From an uncultured Bacteroidales bacterium (GTDB taxonomy: Bacteria > Bacteroidota > Bacteroidia > Bacteroidales > Paludibacteraceae): a stretch of DNA of 20,743 bases. Location: NCBI GenBank assembly GCA_900542355.1, contig UQNE01000028.1, positions 1 through 20,743 on the forward strand, read 5' to 3'. The notes beneath the pieces were generated by a model. It saw only the letters and a list, made by a program, of their open reading frames with translations. It did no database searches and was not told the origin of the DNA. Position 1 is the stretch's first letter; each line of letters opens with the position of its first letter. Positions 15,653-20,743 of this stretch are shown here, piece after piece. The translations under genes and the position numbers were made by a program.

Positions 15653-18295
15653 TTAGGCGTTGCGTGCCGACGATAGCAGTTTGAGTGTACCGTCTTCCAC
15701 TTGTGATGACATTGCCGCATAGGCGATAGAGTCCAATACAGCCATACCGTGCCCGATACCATGGTACATGATCTCGGTGGTACCGATATAGACATCGGCA
15801 TTCGCCCCTACATGGTAGGCATCGTCGCCTGTATGAATGTCCTCTGAGGTGGTGTACTGATATTGGTTTGTCCAATCGAAAGTGCCATTGAAAGTGATAG
15901 GTATGGTTACAGGTGTAGCACTGCTTGTTTCTATCTGTACTCCGTTGAAAGAGCCTACACCCGTGGGGGCGGCTACGGCACCTATCACGCCTGTGTAGTT
16001 GGTGCCGAATGCCATCTTAAGGTTGATACCGGCCTCTACGCTCAGGTGATAGTCGCTGCTCTTTTGGTAGGTAGTACCCGATGATAGCGAGGAGTAACTA
16101 TTGGCTCCGGGCGGGTCGCGCAGGATATCGAACAGGCGAATACCCATAGGCGTGATACCTACCGACTCTGTACCGCTCAGTCGATCGGCAAAGACATACA
16201 CATCTATTGGCTCCGATTGCACATACTCGCCGTGGTGCTCCACAGATATGAGTATCTTGCGTGTGGCGTCATCGCCCAAGCGTGTATAGGTGGGATAATC
16301 GGCTTGTAGGACGGTTTCTATCTGTCCGTTGGCATCCAAGATACCGTCGATGTGCTGCGTCTCGGAGTGCATTCCGTTGTATATCTGCACTTTATGGTTT
16401 CTCATCATCACCTGGTCGTGTTTGCCTTGCGTGCGATTGCCATTGTAGTAATAGTCCTCGTGCGCACTGATACGGAAGGAGTACTTGCCCTCGGTGAAGA
16501 TAGGTTTACCAAACAGGTACTCGTATTGCTCGTCGGCGTTTTTGCGCACAACCTCTTGGGTGTACAGCACCGAATCCATATCGGTGATATAGGTCTTTTC
16601 GATACCTAAATATCCCAGTTCGATACCATACTGCAACTGCGTGAGGCTGATACTGATCGGACTATGGTAGATATGCAAGAAAGTATCGTTGCAGGCCACG
16701 GCCATGTTGTCGTGGTGGAGTGTGTCTGTGGTAAGGCGGTTGGTCAGATCCAGCACTTGCATACCCGTGTTGGCATTGGTAAGCGTGCTGTAGCCTTGCG
16801 CGGTAATCTGCGTCAGTTTGTATTTGACAGGAAACAAGTCCACAAAGAACTCGCCCGTCGTTTGGTCGGGATAGATCAGAATACGCTTTTGCGTGTATGC
16901 CACATCAGTGTGGTATTCGCCCACGGCGTGTGCTATAGTGGTGTCGATTCGGTCGAGTGTTTTGTCTTGCGGGTCGTACACTATCTGCGCCGTGTTGTCG
17001 CCTTCCAATTCCAAAACGAGTGTGATACTATCACCTAAGTTGTTGTGGCTCAGCGAGAAACCTATCGGCAGTTCGCCTTGGTCGTTACCGCCAGCAACAC
17101 GCCCGATGAGGCGCACTTTGGTCTCGTCCCACATACGCAAGCCGTCCATGTCGGCAGTGGGGGTGAAGAGGCTATCGCCATTGATGATAAAGTATCCGTT
17201 GTGTGCGAAGCGGTGTCCGTCCATTACGACTTGTACGGTAATAGGTGCTTTGGGCACTTCAAACTCGAAGTTGCCTGCTGCGTTGGTCTCAATGGCATTG
17301 CCTGTCGCATCGGTGGCGAGTATGCCGTTTACCAAGAAATGCGCTCCCCGCACGGGGATAGTAGAACGGTGGTAGAGTACACGCCCTGTGAAGCGCACTG
17401 CGTCGGTATTCACAAAATCGATATCTGTTGCCTCAGGGCGGTTAGGGCTGAGCGGTACGGCAGCGAAGCCCGCCGATGTACCGTTGTAGGTGAAGGTGCC
17501 GTGTTCGGCAGTAGGCGTGATGTTGTAGGTAGCACCCGTGCTAAATGGTATACCGCCAATGCAATAGTAGCCGCTTTGGTCAGATACGGCAGCGTAGGTG
17601 AGCACCTGTGCGCTTGGTATGCCGTCTATCCGAATATCGGCTTGCGCAGCGTCAAGAACGATGTCGTTGCGCTCCACATAGTTGGCCGCATTGTACGCCA
17701 TATTGCTGATATGGTAGAATGTAGTGCTTTTTTGTGTGTATTTTTGTACATTATCGAAGGTGTAATAGCACAGCAGTCCGTCTTCTTTGCCCGACAAATA
17801 ATAGCGGGTATTGTCGGCAATCTCTTGGTAGGTAAGCGCACAATCCCAGATACGCACCTCGTCGATGCGTACTCCTTTTGCATCGGGGAGCAGGTAGAGC
17901 GGACTATCGTCGATAGCGGTATGTTGTAGAGGCGCACTATAGACAGGTTTGCCGTCGAAGTACAAGCACAACCGATTACTATCTGTATCCAGTACAACAG
18001 CCAGTGCCGCCCAAGTATTATGGCTCATCTGTATGGGTGTTTCGGCGGTCTGTGCGCCGTATTGGAAGACCCACTTTTGGTTCTGCTCCTCTAAGCGTAA
18101 CTCTACGCCTGTTTCCGAAGAGAATATCTTGCTGACAGCGTTACTCGCTTCGCTTGTCCTGACTAAGAGTTGATAGGTATGTGAGCCGCTCCAACGAATG
18201 GGTGCGGTAGTGGCGATAGTAGCGGCTTTATCGGCATAGAGGCAACCGCGTACAATGCCTATTGCGCTTCCCTGCGGTACGGCTCTTACTTCCAC
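15653..18295 (-). CDS. Giant protein fragment 3: LamG domain and repeated beta-sandwich modules
   Basis: The 880-residue open frame is real coding sequence also upstream of its GTG at 18295, back to about 18440. Residues 30-181 form a LamG/concanavalin-like domain (WAALAVVLDTDSNRLCLYFD, then RIDEVRIWDCALTYQEI), a fold that binds glycans or proteins. The rest is carboxypeptidase-regulatory-like or Ig-like modules (ETNAAGNFEFEVPKAPITVQ) and a Gly-, Ser-, Thr-rich segment near 740-850 typical of surface repeats. It ends at TAA 15653-15655. The next codons, GGG CAG ATG, lead into fragment 4 in the same frame, and the helical text on both sides reads as one segment. No start signal of its own is visible. 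Confidence 0.72.
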   Translation of the reverse strand: MEVRAVPQGSAIGIVRGCLYADKAATIATTAPIRWSGSHTYQLLVRTSEASNAVSKIFSSETGVELRLEEQNQKWVFQYGAQTAETPIQMSHNTWAALAVVLDTDSNRLCLYFDGKPVYSAPLQHTAIDDSPLYLLPDAKGVRIDEVRIWDCALTYQEIADNTRYYLSGKEDGLLCYYTFDNVQKYTQKSTTFYHISNMAYNAANYVERNDIVLDAAQADIRIDGIPSAQVLTYAAVSDQSGYYCIGGIPFSTGATYNITPTAEHGTFTYNGTSAGFAAVPLSPNRPEATDIDFVNTDAVRFTGRVLYHRSTIPVRGAHFLVNGILATDATGNAIETNAAGNFEFEVPKAPITVQVVMDGHRFAHNGYFIINGDSLFTPTADMDGLRMWDETKVRLIGRVAGGNDQGELPIGFSLSHNNLGDSITLVLELEGDNTAQIVYDPQDKTLDRIDTTIAHAVGEYHTDVAYTQKRILIYPDQTTGEFFVDLFPVKYKLTQITAQGYSTLTNANTGMQVLDLTNRLTTDTLHHDNMAVACNDTFLHIYHSPISISLTQLQYGIELGYLGIEKTYITDMDSVLYTQEVVRKNADEQYEYLFGKPIFTEGKYSFRISAHEDYYYNGNRTQGKHDQVMMRNHKVQIYNGMHSETQHIDGILDANGQIETVLQADYPTYTRLGDDATRKILISVEHHGEYVQSEPIDVYVFADRLSGTESVGITPMGIRLFDILRDPPGANSYSSLSSGTTYQKSSDYHLSVEAGINLKMAFGTNYTGVIGAVAAPTGVGSFNGVQIETSSATPVTIPITFNGTFDWTNQYQYTTSEDIHTGDDAYHVGANADVYIGTTEIMYHGIGHGMAVLDSIAYAAMSSQVEDGTLKLLSSARNA

Positions 18296-19481
18296 ACCGG
18301 CATTGCCTGTTCTGTGGGGGTAACTTATCCGCCCTGCGATACTGCCTACCGCAGACAGCCAACCGTAGGCATAAGCGGTGTCTTGGAGTGTAGTGCCATT
18401 GCAGGAGTAGGTGCAGATAATTCGGTACTCGTAGCACTGTCCCTGCTACTGCCGTGAGGTCTTTGTAGTAGTGCTCGCCCGTAAGGGTAGCCACCTCGGT
18501 CCATGTGCCTTCGCTATGCTGTAGACGACGCTCAATGCGGAACGAGTCGGCATTGCCTTCCGTTTGGTTCCATTGTAGGAATATATGGTCGGCATAGTAG
18601 CCTTTTGAGGCATCAAAGGAGGCTATACTTGCCGCATCGGTATAGTAGAGGTTAGGACCGTTGACAACGATGCCGGGCAGGTCGCCACATTTGAGGTCGC
18701 AGCGGCTATCGTCCACCGACACCGAGTAGGTGTATTTGGCGCAGGACACATCTGCCACCAACTCTATCTCTGCACGATAACTGCCGTCGTTCTGGCACTT
18801 AAATTGTGCGCCACTTATTCGCCGTTCTGAAACGACTGTATCATTGCCCATAACCACTCGGCGTCGGATGACTACTTCGGCATTGTTGTCCCAATAGACA
18901 AAGTTGTTTTCCTGCTGCGTACCAATCACCATTGTAATCTTGCGGGTGCGTTCGAAGTCAGAGGCTTTGGTGTAGTACACACTATCCGCAAGCAAGGTTA
19001 GCAGTGAGTTGGTTTTGATGATGCTGTCTTTGGCCGCCCATGCGTGATCTTCGTAGCCCCAATTGGTGGTGGAGGCACGATTGACGCGGTAGTAGATTGG
19101 CTGCGCCGGGTGCTTGCGGTTGAATAGTGCATTGTCGGTAGAGTCGATATAGCAGTAGTCGGCGTGTGCCGCATCGAATCGTGCGGCTACCAACCCTAAG
19201 GTTTCGGCATCGGAGAAGTCGCTCTCGTAGGCTCGCTGAACCTGAAACATATCGTTGCTGACAATGTCGGTTGCACTCGGTGTATGGATCGACCAAGTGA
19301 GTGCGGTGTAGCGTCCGTCGATAGTGCCGTCGGCGCGCCGGAAATTGGCTGCCCGAAAATCGTATATGCGGTGAAAAGCAGGTATGCTGATGGTGTTGGA
19401 GGTTATCTCTTGGGTCTGCTCACCATCGCGTTTTACGGTGAAGGTAGCCTTGAAATCGTATTGTATTGTATCATTGGTCAT
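18228..19481 (-). CDS. Giant protein fragment 2: fibronectin-III-like domains
   Basis: The frame continues that of fragment 1 after the TAG. Two or three FN3-like beta-sandwiches are suggested by TALTWSIHTPS with FQVQRAYESDFSDAETLG, and HIFLQWNQTEGNADSFRIER with WTEVATLTGEHYYKDLTAVAG. True coding sequence stops near 18440; the remaining ~70 residues are basic nonsense. In the next frame the FN3 strand continues naturally as QCYEYRIICTYSCNG, which places the frameshift between 18446 and about 18433. The ATG at 19481 is only the first Met after the TAG and has no promoter of its own. Confidence 0.7.
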   Translation of the reverse strand: MTNDTIQYDFKATFTVKRDGEQTQEITSNTISIPAFHRIYDFRAANFRRADGTIDGRYTALTWSIHTPSATDIVSNDMFQVQRAYESDFSDAETLGLVAARFDAAHADYCYIDSTDNALFNRKHPAQPIYYRVNRASTTNWGYEDHAWAAKDSIIKTNSLLTLLADSVYYTKASDFERTRKITMVIGTQQENNFVYWDNNAEVVIRRRVVMGNDTVVSERRISGAQFKCQNDGSYRAEIELVADVSCAKYTYSVSVDDSRCDLKCGDLPGIVVNGPNLYYTDAASIASFDASKGYYADHIFLQWNQTEGNADSFRIERRLQHSEGTWTEVATLTGEHYYKDLTAVAGTVLRVPNYLHLLLQWHYTPRHRLCLRLAVCGRQYRRADKLPPQNRQCRCGSKSRTAGKRNRHCTRLPLCR

Positions 19482-19490
19482 TACGAATAA

Positions 19491-20225
19491 CTACCTGGAG
19501 CGTTGGTTGGTTTTGGTACGCCCGGCGGTGCCAGTGAAACTGGTATAGTAGGATATAGGCTCCTGGTACACTACATAGGGTATCATCACATATCCCAAGC
19601 CGGCTACACCATTCTCGCCCACGCTGTAGAACACGGGGTCAAATAAGATAGGTGATTGTGGCGATAAAGCACTGTATGTACCCAGTGTCCAATCGCGCGC
19701 CCAAGTAGCACCCGTCTTTCGGGTGTCCACGATATGGGCTTTGGCGGTGTATTGCTTGCCATCGAGATAGGTAGATGGGTACCAATCGAACTCCAAGTAG
19801 GTAGGTGTATCGCTTTCTCCCGTGCGGGATAACCAAAACTCGCCCGTTTGCCCGCTAAAGAGCGTAACCGGTACTTTGTCGTAGGTGTTGGTGATGACTA
19901 CTGTTCCGTCTTTTACCTCCAGATAGACCCAACCTTTGTAGTCGTTTTTGCAGTTGTTGGAGTTGTCGCCTCGGTAGCGCACAATCACATTATTTGCATC
20001 TGTGCTTGCGGCATAGATGTAGGTTGAGCCATCGCTGGTATTCATTGCTGCCCAGTGGTTGTGCGTACCGCCGCGCGCAAAGACCAGCACCTTAAAGTGC
20101 ACTTTGCCTTGCCCCAGAGAGTAGGCAGAGAAGTTTCGGCTTTTTTCAAACCATGTGTTGTCGGCAAAAATGCCCCCACATAGCGTTAGCAAAGCAATTG
20201 CTAACCATAGTCGTTTCAATCGCAT
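19491..20225 (-). CDS. Giant protein fragment 1: signal peptide and N-terminal domain
   Basis: This 244-residue open frame starts with a signal peptide (MRLKRLWLAIALLTLCGGIF, cleavage likely at FA-D, residue 22). A beta-rich domain with many Trp and Tyr follows (NTWFEKSRNFSAYSLGQGK, then TYLEFDWYPSTYLDGKQYTA). I do not recognise a named family for it. It ends at an in-frame TAG at 19491; the next codons (TTA TTC GTA ATG) stay in the frame of fragment 2. It has the promoter and start of the whole gene, so it is the only piece sure to be translated if the lesions are real. It would then be released to the periplasm without a sorting domain. Confidence 0.8.
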   Translation of the reverse strand: MRLKRLWLAIALLTLCGGIFADNTWFEKSRNFSAYSLGQGKVHFKVLVFARGGTHNHWAAMNTSDGSTYIYAASTDANNVIVRYRGDNSNNCKNDYKGWVYLEVKDGTVVITNTYDKVPVTLFSGQTGEFWLSRTGESDTPTYLEFDWYPSTYLDGKQYTAKAHIVDTRKTGATWARDWTLGTYSALSPQSPILFDPVFYSVGENGVAGLGYVMIPYVVYQEPISYYTSFTGTAGRTKTNQRSR

Positions 20226-20228
20226 GTA

Positions 20229-20260
20229 TTTCTGTGTTTATGTTGTTTTTTCTGTGCTTA
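20229..20260. repeat. Direct repeat just upstream of the giant gene start
   Basis: On the plus strand TTTCTGTGTTTA (20229-20240) and TTTCTGTGCTTA (20249-20260) differ at one base and are 20 bases apart. On the coding minus strand they read TAARCACAGAAA, placed 3 and 23 bases before the ATG. The A-rich sequence is suitable for translation start in this phylum. Confidence 0.6.
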
Positions 20261-20295
20261 GTGTCTGCTTATGGTGCAGGCAGCAGGTATATGTA

Positions 20296-20314
20296 TCATC
20301 CGACGGGCGGATGA
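20296..20314. promoter_or_regulatory. Perfect 7-bp hairpin in the leader of the giant gene
   Basis: TCATCCG (20296-20302) and CGGATGA (20308-20314) are perfect complements around a 5-base loop. It lies inside the ~184-base 5' leader between the predicted start of transcription (near 20409) and the ATG at 20225. A second weaker stem, GGTAT/ATACC, is present near 20347-20362. No known riboswitch is recognised. Confidence 0.45.
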
Positions 20315-20415
20315 GCGTTTGGGTTGATAGGCAGGTCGCCATGGATGGGTATCTGTCCATACCATTAAACGGTCGGACATCGGCGATGTTCGACTATTCT
20401 ACATACTTTAGTGCG

Positions 20416-20446
20416 CAAAGTTACACAAAACATTTCATAATCGCAA
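20416..20446 (-). promoter_or_regulatory. Predicted promoter of the giant gene and lipoprotein operon
   Basis: On the minus strand TTG (20446-20444) is followed after 20 bases by TAACTTTG (20423-20416), an excellent Bacteroidota -33/-7 match and the same -7 box as the secA promoter. Transcription would start near 20409. The promoter appears intact although the gene it drives is broken. Confidence 0.72.
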
Positions 20447-20467
20447 GTTTTATGTATGTTTTTGCAA

Positions 20468-20550
20468 CTATCCCCTTCTTCATACCCATATCTATCCCCT
20501 TCCCTTCGCCCATATTTCCCCCTATCCCCTTCCGCCTGCCCATATATTCC
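20468..20550. repeat. Three pyrimidine-rich imperfect repeats between divergent promoters
   Basis: Units starting CTATCCCCTTC occur at 20468, 20492 and 20522, each followed by a variable stretch and CCCATAT. Spacings are 24 and 30 bases. The plus strand here is almost all C and T, so the minus strand is purine-rich. The tract lies between the minus promoter at 20416-20446 and the plus promoter at 20622-20652. Confidence 0.7.
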
Positions 20551-20579
20551 CTCGCCCCCACCCACGAAGCGTTCCTGCC

Positions 20580-20598
20580 GCGGGCTTGCCAAGCCCGC
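20580..20598. repeat. Perfect GC-rich hairpin
   Basis: GCGGGCTT (20580-20587) pairs with AAGCCCGC (20591-20598) over 8 bp around a 3-base GCC loop. No T-run follows on either strand, so it is not a clear intrinsic terminator. It resembles small dispersed palindromes found between genes in many bacteria, but only one copy is seen here. Confidence 0.6.
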
Positions 20599-20621
20599 CC
20601 CACTCATAATTCAAATTTCCC

Positions 20622-20652
20622 TTGTATATCTCAAAAATTCGTCGTACCTTCG
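20622..20652 (+). promoter_or_regulatory. Predicted plus-strand promoter for a gene beyond the window
   Basis: TTG at 20622-20624 is followed after 20 bases by TACCTTCG at 20645-20652, one mismatch from TAnnTTTG. Transcription would begin near 20659. The 11-base array at 20673-20727 would then be in the transcribed leader. No start codon of a credible gene is visible before the window ends. Confidence 0.55.
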
Positions 20653-20672
20653 CCGCGTCGTTCTCGATTCGA

Positions 20673-20727
20673 TATGGGGTTGTTATGCGGTGATTATGCG
20701 GTGATTAAGGGGTGATTATGCGGTGAT
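20673..20727 (+). repeat. Tandem array of 11-base repeats (array 3)
   Basis: TATGCGGTGAT occurs exactly at 20684-20694, 20695-20705 and 20717-20727, with TAAGGGGTGAT at 20706-20716 and a degenerate unit TATGGGGTTGT at 20673-20683. The next bases TAAGC begin what may be another unit. The core GGTGATTA is shared with the last unit of array 1 (7602-7612). Placement is directly downstream of a predicted promoter. Confidence 0.9.
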
Positions 20728-20743
20728 TAAGCAAATCCGACCA

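Larger units (their letters stand above)
11358..20225 (-). pseudogene. Broken giant T9SS-exported multi-domain surface protein
   Basis: Six open frames line up as one gene for about 2950 residues. It runs from a signal peptide at 20225 to a T9SS type A sorting domain ending at 11358. Lesions are: in-frame TAG at 19491-19493; a frameshift near 18440 (loss of CA from ACACAG, or gain of one base, would explain it); in-frame TAA at 15653-15655; in-frame TAG at 14045-14047; and a one-base loss near 11650 (TTGGG to TTGG would fit). Domains in order: an N-terminal beta-rich region, fibronectin-III-like segments, LamG, several beta-sandwich repeats, SbsA-like Ig, a second LamG, a BACON-like domain, a VAAF-x-GN-x-C module, two GWN modules and the sorting domain. 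The intact protein would cross the inner membrane by Sec and the outer membrane by T9SS, and probably act in adhesion or glycan binding. Sequence is otherwise open, so decay is recent, or the assembly has errors. Confidence 0.85.

Noticed and set aside
17045..17929. A 294-residue plus-strand open frame inside the giant gene
   Set aside because: The minus-strand frame there is clear domain-rich coding sequence; the plus-strand translation is Val-, Cys- and Arg-rich with no family features.
18433..18446. Programmed ribosomal frameshift between fragments 2 and 3
   Set aside because: No slippery heptamer or downstream pseudoknot is evident, and four other lesions in the same gene are better explained by decay.
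14045..19493. Reassignment of TAG to an amino acid, joining the giant gene fragments
   Set aside because: TAG is not used as a stop by any intact gene I checked here, which made this tempting. One of the breaks is TAA, which intact genes do use as stop, and two others are frameshifts, so recoding would not restore the gene.
20155..20715. A 186-residue plus-strand open frame at the right end
   Set aside because: It runs through the giant gene start, two predicted promoters and pyrimidine repeats; its Pro/Ile/Phe-rich translation reflects the repeats.

Overview
The window looks like a Bacteroidota chromosome, most probably order Bacteroidales. SecA has the long (1111-residue) form with an N-terminal coiled-coil insertion. 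Predicted promoters follow the Bacteroidota pattern TTG-N20-TAnnTTTG. Several secreted proteins begin with Gln or Ala-Gln after the predicted cleavage site. There are DUF3078 and DUF2520 proteins, BspA-type leucine-rich repeats and a type IX secretion (T9SS) C-terminal sorting domain. No tRNA, rRNA, CRISPR array, transposase or phage gene was seen.

Positions 1-7475 hold ordinary plus-strand genes. secA comes first, with its own promoter. A probable operon follows: a small outer-membrane beta-barrel protein, a DUF3078 outer-membrane protein, an M20 zinc dipeptidase and a small XRE-type DNA-binding protein. The last three gaps are 15, 45 and 8 bases.

Positions 7476-10793 are the most unusual plus-strand stretch. 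A 280-base spacer carries an imperfect 21-base direct duplication, four tandem 11-base repeats and a 10-base palindrome just before the next start. Then comes a 665-residue protein joining BspA-type LRRs (no signal peptide), Sel1-like repeats, a charged helix and a DEDDh 3'-5' exonuclease with all its catalytic residues. A DUF2520 Rossmann protein follows 11 bases later. The next spacer has a symmetric nested inverted repeat and a second 11-base array, and ends in a strong bidirectional terminator at 10794-10831.

Positions 10856-20446 form a minus-strand transcription unit read from a promoter at 20416-20446. It consists of one huge gene for a T9SS-exported, multi-domain surface protein of about 2950 residues, then a small lipoprotein gene. 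The huge gene is broken by five lesions: in-frame TAG at 19491, frameshift near 18440, in-frame TAA at 15653, in-frame TAG at 14045 and frameshift near 11650. Between lesions the coding frame is intact and domains continue across each break, so I read it as a recently inactivated pseudogene, or less likely assembly error. The lipoprotein is intact and carries a stand-alone copy of a module found near the C-terminus of the huge protein.

The right end (20447-20743) is non-coding. It has pyrimidine-rich repeats, a perfect 8-bp hairpin, a plus-strand promoter and a third 11-base array that would lie in the leader of a gene outside the window. The three 11-base arrays share a GG-phased pattern and are among the best candidates for something undescribed here, together with the LRR-Sel1-exonuclease fusion. 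All calls come from reading the sequence; no database search was run.
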